From Desulfonatronum thiosulfatophilum (GTDB lineage Bacteria > Desulfobacterota > Desulfovibrionia > Desulfovibrionales > Desulfonatronaceae), in assembly GCF_900104215.1 (NCBI RefSeq), contig NZ_FMXO01000013.1, forward strand, positions 1 through 64,000: 64,000 bases of DNA, read 5' to 3'. Each line of letters opens with the position of its first letter. The first letter of the stretch is position 1. The translations under genes were made by a program, and so were the position numbers. The notes below the pieces were generated by a model. The model was not told the origin of the DNA, searched no databases, and saw only the letters and a list, made by a program, of their open reading frames with translations. Below are positions 42,816-51,817 of the stretch, one piece after another.

Positions 42816-45800
42816 TCAGCCCGCAACCTGATCCGCGAAACTCCTCACCGCTTCCAGATTTCGCTCCAGTTGCGGCAGCAGTTCCCGTAATGCATCCAAT
42901 TCGCCGTTTTTCCCCGCAGCTTCCATTGTTGCGGCTATGGCGGCAAGATCCTCGCAGCTGCAGTTCAGGGCCGCTCCCTTGACGCCATGGGCCTCCCTGC
43001 CGGCCGCCCCCGCATTGCCCTCTTCCAGATACCCCTTGATCACCTTGATTCTTTCAAAAGTATTTTCAATCAACACGTTTAACAGGACCTTGATCATGCT
43101 CTCGTCACCCATGACCCGGTCCAGAAGTTCCGCAACATCACAAACCCGGGAAAGCTCTTGCGAGGCCGACTCGCTTGACGTCGCGGCCTCGGCATCGCGT
43201 TTCCCAAACCGGTCCCCCAGCCAGAAATTGAGCTTTTCCACCAAGGCCTCAAATCGCAAAGGTTTTGTCAGGTAATCATCCATTCCCGCGGCCAAAAAAC
43301 GCTCCCGGTCCCCTTTCACGGCATGAGCGGTCAGAGCGATGATCGGAATTCTGGAGTGCTGGAATGCTGGAATGCTGGGACGTTGGGATGCTTGTGCCGT
43401 TGGCGCACTATTCCCTCCTGATTGTTCAGCCGGGGCTGAGATCTTGGCACTTCTTTCCGCCTTCTCAATTCCGTAATGCCAAGATTCCAGCATCCCAGCA
43501 ATATTATCGTCTTCTAATCTTCTGATTTCCGCCGTCGCATCCAGGCCGTCCATGACCGGCATTTCGATGTCCATCAATACCAAGTCATATCGCTCTTTCC
43601 GTACGGCGGCGACAGCTTCCACGCCGTTTACGACCATGTCCGGAGAAATGTTCACTTTTTGGAGCATCTTATGGGCAACCAGCTGATTGATTTGATTGTC
43701 TTCCACCAGGAGCACTCTTGCATCAAGTGGAATACGGGGTCGTCGGCAGCTTGGCCCCGGAACCCGGAGAGCAGCGGACTCGTCGGCGCCCCCCTCCCTC
43801 ACGACCGCAAAACCGACCCTGAACCAGAACGTGGAGCCCTGGCCCACCGTGCTCTTAACTCCGATGTCGCCGCCCATCATCTCCACCAGCCGCCTGGATA
43901 TGGCCAGGCCAAGGCCGGTGCCGCCGAATCGGCGGGTCGTGGAGGCGTCTACCTGGTGAAACAGGCTGAACAGACTTTCCACCATGTCTTCCGGAATGCC
44001 GATGCCCGTATCTCGAATCGAAAAACGTAGATATTCCATTTCAGGGTGTTTTACGGAAGCCCTCCCTGTCTGGATAGGTGAATCGCTTTCTCGCCGGACG
44101 CTGATCTCCACTTGGCCGAACTCGGTGAATTTGACTGCATTGCCGCCCAGATTCAGAAGAATCTGCCGCAGCCGGAGTGGGTCGCCTCGAAGGTGGACCG
44201 GGATCTCGGGATCGATCTTCCAGTCAAGCTTCAAGTGCTTGTTCCGGGCGGTCACGGAGAGCAGGCGGACGGTTTCCTCGAGAATGTTCCACAGATTGAA
44301 TGAGGCTTCTTCCAACTCAAGCTTTTCCGCCTCGATCTTGGAAAAATCCAAAATATCATTAATCAGGCTGAGCAGAGCCTGGCCGCTGGACTGAATCACC
44401 TGAGCGTACTCCCGCTGTTCATCGTCAAGGGAGGTGTCCATCAGCAGTTCCGTCATGCCTAACACGCCATTCATGGGCGTACGGATTTCATGGCTCATGG
44501 TCGCCAGAAAGCGGCTTTTGGCGATATTGGCCCGCTCCGCCTCGCCCCTGGCGGAATGCAATTCGGCCTCGCGATGTCGGCGGCGATGTACGTTGACCAA
44601 CAGTTCGGCCAGGACCATGAACAGCTTGATCTCCGTGGTCGTCCATTCCCGAACACGCGCCACCGAGTCGAACCCCAGAAAACCGATGCACTCCTGTCCG
44701 GTCAGCAGCGGCAAGGTGAGAACGGAAAGGATTCCATGATCCAACAGGTATCCGCGCAGAGGATCCGCAACGGGAAGATCTTCCACGCTGTTGATGTAGA
44801 ACGGTTCACCGGCCTTGTGGCGGATGATTTGTTTCCGAACAGCGTTGAGGCGAACGTTCTGCAGATGGTGAATTTCGGGTTCAATGCCCGAAGCGCACCA
44901 CTCATGGGTATTGTGCATCATCTGCCGGGCGAAGTCATAGGAAAAGATGTACGCGCGGTCCGTTTGGGTGAATTCTCCAACTCTGGCCAAGGCTTCATGC
45001 AATGCATCATCCAGAAATTCCGTCGGAACATTCAGAAATATCAGGGACAGATCCATGAGCAGATGCTGCAGACTGATCTGGTACTGGATCTGCTCACGCG
45101 CGAACACGCGTTCGCTGATGTCCACGAACACGCCTTGTTTGATGGTCTGACCGTCAACCTCGATGATGGTGGACAGAATCTGAACATGCTTTGTCTCTCC
45201 GGACCTGGTAATGATTTCAGCTTCGAGGGAATGGTTGTTCCTGTCCCGAATGTTTTCCTTGAATATCCCGTCATAATGATCGGAATTCTCCATTGGATAC
45301 AGCTCGGAGTGGTGCAGCCCCAGCAATTCGTTGCGTTTTCTTTCAAACAAGTCTTCGGCGGCCTGGTTGCAGCGAACCAGGAAACCGTTGACGTCGGCCC
45401 AGAGAATGGCATCCTTGTTGTTGTCGAAAAGCAGTCGAAACTGGCGCTCGCTCTTGGCCAGTGCGAGTTCGATCTGCTTTTGTTCCGTAATGTCCCGAAG
45501 CACGGAGAGGATGTAGGGTACACCCTGAAGGTGGACGATCCTGCCGGAAAGCAAGGTAGTGACTAGACGGTCGCCTTTGAACCGGAATGTGATCTGTGAA
45601 TTGACGCATGAGCCGTGCTTCGACAGAAGATCGACAAATTTTTGCCGATCTTCCGCCTTCTCCCAGATCCGCAGTTCAAGCGTGCTTTTGCCCAAGATTT
45701 CGTTGCGCGCGAAGCCGCTGAGCGCCATGTATGCCTCATTTACCTCAGTGACGACTCCGTCTTCATAGCGCGACAGGATTATGGCATCCGGCGTTGTCTG

Positions 45801-46805
45801 AAAAAGAATCTGGAAACGTTCCCGGAACTCGCGCAGATCTTGTTCCATCCAGTGCCTGTCCGTGATGTCCATGCAACTCAGCAGCACCCTGTTCCGTCCT
45901 TCGACCTTCAGCCGAGCCGTGGCGACCAGCAGAACCACTTCCCGACTGGAAGGGTTTCGTCGCAATGTGGTTTTGAATTCGATCTCCTGATAAGCGTCGC
46001 CTGTCCGCAGGGTGCTTTGAATGGCGCTGTCCAGTTCGCAATGAACGCATGCATCCGTAAAACCGCAACCCCGCGCGTCTTGGCCGGCATTGAAGCATCC
46101 CAAAAAATCGCCTGCCCGACCTTGACTCAATTCATCCGCGGACATGTTCAGAAAAACACGCATGGCCTTATTGGCAAAGATCACCTGCCGGCGTTCATCC
46201 AGAACGCACAACAAAACGGGCATGCCGTCAAAGACGGCCATGACGTCCACGCCGTAGGTGGACATCACGTTGCCGCGGGTATCTCGACCGAATTCTTCCA
46301 CGATGCGGACCCGAGCCATTGAGCGAGAGTCTGCCGGCATCTCCAAAGTCATGGAAATCCGAGCCTGAAACGCGGAGCCATCGCCGCGGATCAGACGAGC
46401 TTCCAGGTCCTGCGGCGTTTTCAGAGCAAAAAGACGACGCAGCGCGTCCGTGAAGGTAATTTCATCGGCGCTGTCAACGTAGTTGTTCAGGGGAAGGTCA
46501 TGCGGTATGGAGTGATTCCGGGTCAGCATCAGAACGGCGCAGGAATTTGCCTGACGAATCAGTCCGTCTTCGGTCACGAGCAGGCTTCCCAGAGGCAGCA
46601 ACTCATGCTGGTCCGCGATGTACCGCCGGTAATCCTCCAGTTTCTCGCGCGCCTGATGCAACTCCTGCGTCAACTGCTCAAGATGCTCCGCGTACGAGGC
46701 GTTCCCATCGGAACCCTCTGTCGGAACAGCAACCGGAGCATTGCCCGACGCGTCGAGTCCCGATGCAGTCATTTCCGATGCGGTGTTTGAAGACGTGTCA
46801 GACAT
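42816..46805 (-). CDS. Hybrid sensor histidine kinase: four PAS, GAF, HK, receiver, HPt
   Basis: A 1329-residue phosphorelay protein with no transmembrane helix. Domains: PAS at about 68-170, 190-316, 327-440 and 452-565; GAF at about 590-740; HisKA ([17 protein letters not shown], His772); HATPase_c ([34 protein letters not shown]); receiver (LLVEDNQIN, Asp1079 in [13 protein letters not shown], Lys1181); and HPt ([11 protein letters not shown], His1273). The second PAS carries a cysteine cluster ([18 protein letters not shown]). The receiver has about 50 extra residues (about 1101-1150) before PIIALTAHA, encoded by repeat-like DNA. No strong Shine-Dalgarno is visible. No cognate response regulator is adjacent, so the output is unknown. 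Confidence 0.92.
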   Translation of the reverse strand: MSDTSSNTASEMTASGLDASGNAPVAVPTEGSDGNASYAEHLEQLTQELHQAREKLEDYRRYIADQHELLPLGSLLVTEDGLIRQANSCAVLMLTRNHSIPHDLPLNNYVDSADEITFTDALRRLFALKTPQDLEARLIRGDGSAFQARISMTLEMPADSRSMARVRIVEEFGRDTRGNVMSTYGVDVMAVFDGMPVLLCVLDERRQVIFANKAMRVFLNMSADELSQGRAGDFLGCFNAGQDARGCGFTDACVHCELDSAIQSTLRTGDAYQEIEFKTTLRRNPSSREVVLLVATARLKVEGRNRVLLSCMDITDRHWMEQDLREFRERFQILFQTTPDAIILSRYEDGVVTEVNEAYMALSGFARNEILGKSTLELRIWEKAEDRQKFVDLLSKHGSCVNSQITFRFKGDRLVTTLLSGRIVHLQGVPYILSVLRDITEQKQIELALAKSERQFRLLFDNNKDAILWADVNGFLVRCNQAAEDLFERKRNELLGLHHSELYPMENSDHYDGIFKENIRDRNNHSLEAEIITRSGETKHVQILSTIIEVDGQTIKQGVFVDISERVFAREQIQYQISLQHLLMDLSLIFLNVPTEFLDDALHEALARVGEFTQTDRAYIFSYDFARQMMHNTHEWCASGIEPEIHHLQNVRLNAVRKQIIRHKAGEPFYINSVEDLPVADPLRGYLLDHGILSVLTLPLLTGQECIGFLGFDSVARVREWTTTEIKLFMVLAELLVNVHRRRHREAELHSARGEAERANIAKSRFLATMSHEIRTPMNGVLGMTELLMDTSLDDEQREYAQVIQSSGQALLSLINDILDFSKIEAEKLELEEASFNLWNILEETVRLLSVTARNKHLKLDWKIDPEIPVHLRGDPLRLRQILLNLGGNAVKFTEFGQVEISVRRESDSPIQTGRASVKHPEMEYLRFSIRDTGIGIPEDMVESLFSLFHQVDASTTRRFGGTGLGLAISRRLVEMMGGDIGVKSTVGQGSTFWFRVGFAVVREGGADESAALRVPGPSCRRPRIPLDARVLLVEDNQINQLVAHKMLQKVNISPDMVVNGVEAVAAVRKERYDLVLMDIEMPVMDGLDATAEIRRLEDDNIAGMLESWHYGIEKAERSAKISAPAEQSGGNSAPTAQASQRPSIPAFQHSRIPIIALTAHAVKGDRERFLAAGMDDYLTKPLRFEALVEKLNFWLGDRFGKRDAEAATSSESASQELSRVCDVAELLDRVMGDESMIKVLLNVLIENTFERIKVIKGYLEEGNAGAAGREAHGVKGAALNCSCEDLAAIAATMEAAGKNGELDALRELLPQLERNLEAVRSFADQVAG
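43345..43512. repeat. Repeat-like inverted element embedded in frame in the hybrid kinase receiver
   Basis: Left arm about 43350-43390: tandem GGAATGCT/GGGATGCT-type units. Right arm about 43478-43500 (CCAAGATTCCAGCATCCCAG) is roughly its inverse complement, with about 90 nt between. It encodes the extra residues of the receiver domain and keeps the reading frame. Confidence 0.65.
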
Positions 46806-47214
46806 AAGATGTGGATGTTTGCGTGATACAAAACGGTGACGGATGGTATTACGGATTGCGAGGCATTATCACAGACAACCGGACCAAGAAATACGGATGC
46901 GGTTGCGATAATTTTCGATGGACAGTACGTAAAGGTCGAGTTCGAAGCAAGAAGTCCTGCAACGACTCAGCTGAGGTCTGGCATGCCTTGATATACTGCC
47001 GCACAAACCCCTTCGCCGGCTTCGCAACATCTGAACCATTACTTGAATAAATATCGTTTTGTGCTCCACAATGCGGCAATGGCTCGATGAACGAATCCTG
47101 GCTCAGTCAAACATGCGAAACCTCAAAATCAATGCAAGCCGGACCAATCTTTCGCACGAAATCCTGATCATGCCGGGAACCCATGGGAACCCTGCGTAGC
47201 CGGACAAACACCCC
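46806..47214. other. Intergenic region between the hybrid kinase and crcB
   Basis: About 400 nt between divergent genes. Most of the right half is dispersed-repeat copy B. I looked for a fluoride (crcB-motif) riboswitch before crcB and did not recognise one. A 79-codon frame from 46811 runs into the repeat and is not credible. Confidence 0.5.
46985..47153 (+). repeat. Dispersed intergenic repeat, copy B
   Basis: Inverse-orientation partner of 5888-6046. Shared blocks in order: CGCA.AAAC.. near 47000, ACATCTGAACCATTACTTG at 47027, the exact TCGATGAACGAATCCTGGCT, then AAACATGCGAAACCTCAAAA and GCAAGCCGGACCAA. Ends are not sharply defined and no target-site duplication was seen. Confidence 0.75.
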
Positions 47215-47613
47215 ATGCTCTTCCGTTTCCCTGAAGCCCTGAAAGTCATCCTGCTCATCGGCCTGTGCGGCGCGTTGGGAGCGCTGGCCAGGTATTGGCT
47301 TTCTCTGGCCGTATATACTTTCTTGGGACGTAATTTTCCCTGGGGAACTTCCGCGGTCAACATCCTGGGCTGTTTCCTCTTCGGGCTGGTCTGGGTTCTG
47401 TCCGAGGAACGAGGTTTAATTCCACTGCAACTGCGGTTCATACTCCTCGTGGGTTTCATGGGCTCCTTCACGACGTTCTCGACATACATCTTCGAAAGCA
47501 CCGTTCTGCTTGAACAGGCCCAGTGGTTCAAGCTCGGCCTGAACCTGCTCGGCCAGAACATCCTCGGATTCACCGCCCTGTACCTCGGCTTTCTGGCCGG
47601 TCGGGGATGGTAG
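47215..47613 (+). CDS. crcB: Fluoride efflux protein CrcB (Fluc)
   Basis: A 132-residue four-helix membrane protein that forms antiparallel dimers as a fluoride channel. Family motifs are GLCGALGALARYWL, FPWGTSAVNILGCFLFG (the conserved Asn) and LVGFMGSFTTFSTYIFE (the Phe-box and central Na+ site). Length is standard. The ribosome site is weak. It stands alone, divergent from the hybrid kinase and convergent with rsgA. Confidence 0.95.
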   Translation: MLFRFPEALKVILLIGLCGALGALARYWLSLAVYTFLGRNFPWGTSAVNILGCFLFGLVWVLSEERGLIPLQLRFILLVGFMGSFTTFSTYIFESTVLLEQAQWFKLGLNLLGQNILGFTALYLGFLAGRGW

Positions 47614-47743
47614 AAAATTATATGGTTATCGGTTGATCCGATATGGTTGATACTTTGACGTACTGAGTCTTGCATTCGTAAAGAGCCCCGCATTTTATCG
47701 GGGGCAGGCACCGCATATATCTACTCGTTTTATTCAATAAAAT

Positions 47744-47778
47744 CGGCCTGTTACGGCAGCTTGAACCGGAACAGGCCG
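47744..47778 (-). terminator. Terminator of the RNHCP-rsgA transcript
   Basis: CGGCCTGTTCCGG and CCGTAACAGGCCG (minus strand, one bulge) around a 9-nt loop, followed by ATTTTATT, a few nt past the rsgA stop. It lies between the convergent crcB and rsgA genes. Confidence 0.8.
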
Positions 47779-47786
47779 TTACCCGT

Positions 47787-48860
47787 CTACCATTTTCCCT
47801 TGAACCGATAGATATCCCGGACCGTTTTCTGAATCGATTTCCAGCGTTTCTTTTCCTGGATCCGCAACAGGACGTCCTGCTCCCGCTGATGGAATCTGAT
47901 TTCCTTGCATTGCCGCAGCCAGCTCTCGTAACGTTCCATATCCAACAGGCCCTCCGAAAGGGCCTGCTGGACCGCACAGCCCGGTACCCCAGCATGGGAG
48001 CAGTCCCGAAAACGACATGCAGCGGCCAATTCGGCAATGTCCTCGAAGGAAACGTCCAGGGCCTGCTCGTCGGCCAGAAGCTGGATCTCCCGCAACCCCG
48101 GCGTGTCGATCAGGATCGCACCGCCAGGCAGGATCATCAGCTGCCGGTGCGTGGTGGTGTGGCGGCCCCTGCCGTCCGCCTCGCGTACGGCGTTGGTTTT
48201 CCGGGCATCCAGGCCGATCAGGGCGTTGATGATCGAAGACTTGCCCACACCGGATGAGCCAAGCAGCACCCCGGTCCGGCCCGGCACGAGCAGGTCCCGC
48301 AATTCGCTCAACCCTGCGCCGGTCACGCTGCTCATCACAAGTACCGGAACATGCTGCGCAACGTTCTCAACCTGCAGTCTCGCTGATTCCGGATTCCCGT
48401 GAAGATCAGCCTTGTTCAGGAGGATGACCGGGTTCGCGCCGGAATCATATGCCAGGGTCAGATAGCGCTCGATTCGCCTGAGATTGAAATCCCGGTCCAG
48501 TCCGCTGACCAGAAAGGCCGTGTCCGCATTGGCCGCGACAATCTGACCCTGGCTTTTCCCGCCGGGCATGCGGCGGATGAACGCCGACCGTCGGGGCAGC
48601 ACGGCGTGAATGATGGCCGGGGAGGGCATACCCGCCGCTTCCGCCGCAACCCAGTCTCCCACGGACGGGTAATCGGTCCTGTTCGCGGATCTGTGACGGA
48701 ACTTTCCGCTCACTTCGGCTTGAACGCGGCCCTGTTCCGTCAAAATGGTATATGCTCCCCTGTCCTCGCGGCAGATCCGCGCCGGAACGCACCTAGTTTG
48801 CGACCACTCGGCAAATCCATCGGCCAGGTCGGAAGTCCAGCCCAAGGCATGGAGGTTCAT
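47787..48860 (-). CDS. rsgA: Ribosome small subunit-dependent GTPase A
   Basis: A 357-residue circularly permuted GTPase for late maturation of the 30S subunit. The N-terminal OB fold (about 40-105) is followed by the permuted G motifs G4 LLNKADL, G1 GSSGVGKSSIINAL and G3 DTPGLREI. The C-terminal zinc finger has CRFRDCSHAGVPGC. All are in the family's order. The ATG overlaps the stop of the RNHCP gene (ATGA), so translation is coupled. Confidence 0.96.
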   Translation of the reverse strand: MNLHALGWTSDLADGFAEWSQTRCVPARICREDRGAYTILTEQGRVQAEVSGKFRHRSANRTDYPSVGDWVAAEAAGMPSPAIIHAVLPRRSAFIRRMPGGKSQGQIVAANADTAFLVSGLDRDFNLRRIERYLTLAYDSGANPVILLNKADLHGNPESARLQVENVAQHVPVLVMSSVTGAGLSELRDLLVPGRTGVLLGSSGVGKSSIINALIGLDARKTNAVREADGRGRHTTTHRQLMILPGGAILIDTPGLREIQLLADEQALDVSFEDIAELAAACRFRDCSHAGVPGCAVQQALSEGLLDMERYESWLRQCKEIRFHQREQDVLLRIQEKKRWKSIQKTVRDIYRFKGKW

Positions 48861-49282
48861 GATTGTACCTCCTCGCCGTCGGACAGGTCCTGTCCGCCGC
48901 TGACCATCCGCGGCAACAGGTCCATGGGAAAGGGAGGCCTGCCCAAGGGGCGAACGGCCAGGGAGAACAAGGCCAACGGGTTGTCGTCGCCGGCGATGCG
49001 GTTCATACGGATCAATCCGCAGGATTGGCAGCGATGGAGCAGTGCCCAGTCCCCATCATAGCGCAAGCTGACGCCGATGGGTTCCATCCGGCCCTGACAT
49101 CCGCTGCGGCGATCGCCGGTGCGCAAGTCGACGTGAAGGCTCCAAAGGCAATGAGGGCAATGATTGCGGTGCCGGGTGCCCGGAGCTTCTCCGGGAATGG
49201 TGGAATTGCAGTGCGCGCAGAGAAAAGCGCCTTGAGAAGGTGCAACGCCGTCAGGGCGGCGCTGGTCGAATCTGGTTCGCAT
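48857..49282 (-). CDS. RNHCP-domain zinc-finger protein
   Basis: A 141-residue protein built around the RNHCP domain: FLCAHCNSTI, then TRHRNHCPHCLWSLHVD, RSGCQGRMEPIGV and HRCQSCGLIRMNRI. These provide several Cys pairs for zinc. The domain has no established function that I know of. The ATG at 49282 has AGGA 8 nt upstream; a longer frame from 49357 lacks support. Its stop overlaps the rsgA start, so a role in ribosome assembly or RNA binding is a guess from context. Confidence 0.88.
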   Translation of the reverse strand: MRTRFDQRRPDGVAPSQGAFLCAHCNSTIPGEAPGTRHRNHCPHCLWSLHVDLRTGDRRSGCQGRMEPIGVSLRYDGDWALLHRCQSCGLIRMNRIAGDDNPLALFSLAVRPLGRPPFPMDLLPRMVSGGQDLSDGEEVQS

Positions 49283-49680
49283 TGTGGTGTCCTGTAAAGT
49301 CGTTGATGAATACAGCGGCGCCCGCAACCAGCCGTGGCGGCGGTCGTAACGGTGCACGCATGCCCGGAAGAACCGGGCATCCCTATGAATCGGGAGTATC
49401 AGTGACGCAATGGGTCGGACGACCCGGAATGGGCAGGATCAGACGAAAAAACCAGGAAAACGCGGCATCGGTTGCCTGACCTAAGCTGCTCCCGCCACTG
49501 CGACACTTTCTACGACGAACGCGGACATGCAAACCCTTTATGTATGGATGTTAAAAAAAAACGGCTTATTTCATGCATTCCCACAGGCTGTCAAGAAAAA
49601 TAATGTAACCGTGTTCATTGCTATTATATTCATACGTATGTATGAATTTCTTCCTCCGCAACAAACCGCAAGGATCAATC
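49283..49680. other. Intergenic region between the RNHCP and TetR genes
   Basis: About 400 nt between divergent genes. The only clear element is the palindromic operator candidate at 49628-49647. No other gene, RNA or repeat was recognised. Confidence 0.5.
49628..49647 (+). promoter_or_regulatory. Palindromic operator candidate of the TetR/RND operon
   Basis: ATTCATA cgtatg TATGAAT: two perfect 7-nt arms around a 6-nt centre, with CATACGTATG nested inside as a perfect 10-nt palindrome. It lies 34 nt before the tetR-type ATG, next to a TATTATATT stretch that could be the -10 region. This is the usual place for autorepression by a TetR-family regulator. Confidence 0.65.
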
Positions 49681-50322
49681 ATGAGTACAAGCACACCGGA
49701 CCGCATCCTGGATGCCGCAGAACGCCTTTTTGCACGGGACGGCTACCATGCCACCTCCATGCGCAGACTCACCGGCGAGGCCGGTGTAAACCTGGGTTCG
49801 GTCAACTATCATTTCAGCACCAAGCACGGTCTGATGGAGGCGATCATCCAGCGGCGTCTGTCCGGGCTCAACAAGCAGCGCCTGGGGATGCTGAAATCGG
49901 CGCTGGCCGCGGCCGAAGCCGAGGACAGGCGCCCTACGGTCCTGGAGATCCTGCGGGCTCTTCTCGAGCCGACCCTGCGCCTGCTGGAGGAGGATTCCGG
50001 CAACACCCACTTCATCATGCTCATCGGCCGCGTATTTTACGAATCCGACGACACGGTCCGCAAACTGTTCATGAAGGCCATGTCTCCGGTGATCGGCCGT
50101 TTTTTCGAGGCGTTGTGCCTGTCGCTGCCGGACATCCCCAGACCGGTTCTGCTGCGGCGGCTGCTCTTCACCCTCGGCGCCATGGGCAGCACTTTGAGCC
50201 TTACAGGCCGCAAAGCCGATTTCGCCTTTCCGGGAGCATCACTTGACTGGAACGCCGAACACCTCCTGCGGCAACTGCTCGCATTTGCCGTGGCCGGCAT
50301 GGAGGCTCCATGCTCAGATTGA
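49681..50322 (+). CDS. TetR/AcrR family repressor of the adjacent RND pump
   Basis: A 213-residue one-component regulator. The N-terminal helix-turn-helix is clear (RILDAAERLFARDGYHATSM, then LTGEAGVNLGSVNYHFSTK). The all-alpha C-terminal ligand domain resembles the DUF1956-type/CecR-like extension (MKAMSPVIGRFFEAL, LLFTLGAMGSTLSLTGR). AAGGA lies 7 nt before the ATG at 49681. The pump gene starts 13 nt before its stop. Self- and pump repression through 49628-49647 is inferred from position. Confidence 0.92.
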   Translation: MSTSTPDRILDAAERLFARDGYHATSMRRLTGEAGVNLGSVNYHFSTKHGLMEAIIQRRLSGLNKQRLGMLKSALAAAEAEDRRPTVLEILRALLEPTLRLLEEDSGNTHFIMLIGRVFYESDDTVRKLFMKAMSPVIGRFFEALCLSLPDIPRPVLLRRLLFTLGAMGSTLSLTGRKADFAFPGASLDWNAEHLLRQLLAFAVAGMEAPCSD

Positions 50323-51731
50323 CCTGTTGGCTTCCCCCCTCCTCGGCGACGCTTGCAAACCTGCTCCCGGCCGCGCTCCTGCTGCTGGCAGCGCTCCACC
50401 TGACCGGGTGTGCCGCCCACACGCCCCGAACCGTGCAGCCTCCACCGGGCATGCCCAGCGCGTTTGCCGGAGACGTCACCGAAGCGACGGCCCTCCCCGG
50501 CATGACCCACTGGTGGAACGCCTTCGATGACCACAGGCTCGACGCCCTGATGCAGGAGCTGTTTTCCGGCAACATGGACCTTCGGGCCGCGACATCGCGC
50601 CTGGAACGCGCTCAAGCCGCGGCGGACGTCGCGGGCGCGGCCCGTTCACCTGGCCTGAACCTGGAGGGGGCGGGCGGCAGGCAGCGCCAGGCGCTTCCCT
50701 TGGGTCCGCAAACCGACGATGCATACCGTCTCAGTGCTGCCGCCGCCTATGAACTCGACCTCTGGGGCAGGCTGTCCTCGCGGGAGCAGGCGGCGACCAC
50801 GGACGCACAGGCAGCGGCCGAGGACGTGCGAGCCCTGCGGGTCAGCCTCAGCGCCACTCTGGTCGACCTGTACCATTTGGCCGCCGAGGCCCAGGCCCAG
50901 TTGGAGTTGAATGACAGGGCCGCGAGCCATGCCCACAACTCCCTGGAGTTGACACGAAATCGCTACCGGGAGGGCCTCGTTCCCCTTTTGGATGTGCACC
51001 AGGCCCAGCAGAACCTGGCCCGGATCAGAGCTCAGCGCCCGACCCATGAAGCCCGGCTGACCCAGTCTCGCAATGCCCTGGACGTTCTCCTGGGAAGATA
51101 TCCTGGCGAACAACCATCCATTTCCATCCCTGCCCTGCCCGTGCCCCCGGACATTTTCGCCGCTGGCTTGCCCTCGGAGCTCCTGACGACACGACCCGAC
51201 ATCCGCGCGGCCCAGCATCGGCTGCAGGCCGCGGACGCCCGCGTAGCAGCAGCCGTGGCCGACCGATTTCCAACCTTCTCCCTGACAGCGGTCTATGGCG
51301 GCGCCAGCACGGACCTGGGGGCGCTGCTGGCCTCGAGCAACATCTTCTGGAACCTACTCCTGAACGCGGCCCAGCCTCTGCTGGACGGCGGCCGGCGTGA
51401 AGCCCAGGTCAGGGTTTCCGAAGCTGAATTCCAGGAGTTGCTGGCCCGTTATCATCAGGCCGTGCTCCAGGCCTTCGCCGAGGTGGAGGACGCCCTGACC
51501 GCCAACGAGACCACGGCCCGACGCGTCCTGCTGCTGGAAGACCATCGCACCGCCGCGCAGCGAACTCTGGATACGGCCCTGTGGCGGTATCAGCACGGCC
51601 TGAACGATTACCTCCCCGTGCTCCAGGCCCAGACCGTGCTGACGGATACAGAGTCGGCCCTGCTCACGGCTCGCCGTCAGATCCTGGCCGATCGTGTTCA
51701 GTTGGCACGAGCTTTGGGTGGGGCTTTTTAG
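50310..51731 (+). CDS. RND efflux outer-membrane lipoprotein (NodT/OprM family)
   Basis: A 473-residue TolC-type channel. The signal ends in a lipobox (LHLTGCAA), so it is anchored by lipid as OprM is. Body motifs include WWNAFDDHRLDALMQELF, two OEP domains with long coiled coils, AAAYELDLWGRL, TRPDIRAAQHRLQAADARV and the DGGRREAQV turn. GGAGG lies just before the ATG, which overlaps the regulator gene by 13 nt. It forms the outer part of the tripartite pump with the next two genes. Confidence 0.94.
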   Translation: MLRLTCWLPPSSATLANLLPAALLLLAALHLTGCAAHTPRTVQPPPGMPSAFAGDVTEATALPGMTHWWNAFDDHRLDALMQELFSGNMDLRAATSRLERAQAAADVAGAARSPGLNLEGAGGRQRQALPLGPQTDDAYRLSAAAAYELDLWGRLSSREQAATTDAQAAAEDVRALRVSLSATLVDLYHLAAEAQAQLELNDRAASHAHNSLELTRNRYREGLVPLLDVHQAQQNLARIRAQRPTHEARLTQSRNALDVLLGRYPGEQPSISIPALPVPPDIFAAGLPSELLTTRPDIRAAQHRLQAADARVAAAVADRFPTFSLTAVYGGASTDLGALLASSNIFWNLLLNAAQPLLDGGRREAQVRVSEAEFQELLARYHQAVLQAFAEVEDALTANETTARRVLLLEDHRTAAQRTLDTALWRYQHGLNDYLPVLQAQTVLTDTESALLTARRQILADRVQLARALGGAF

Positions 51732-51817
51732 AGGGCATAGCAAGATTCAATAGGTCCTTATAGGGCCATAGGACTTATAGGACCCATGACCAATTCAACG
51801 ACCCGCGAGGTCCAGCC

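Noticed and set aside
46811-47050. 79-codon frame after the hybrid kinase
   Set aside because: It runs into dispersed-repeat copy B, so its coding appearance is not independent evidence.
47050-47214. Fluoride riboswitch before crcB
   Set aside because: The expected conserved sequence and pseudoknot strands are not visible, and the region is taken up by the dispersed repeat.
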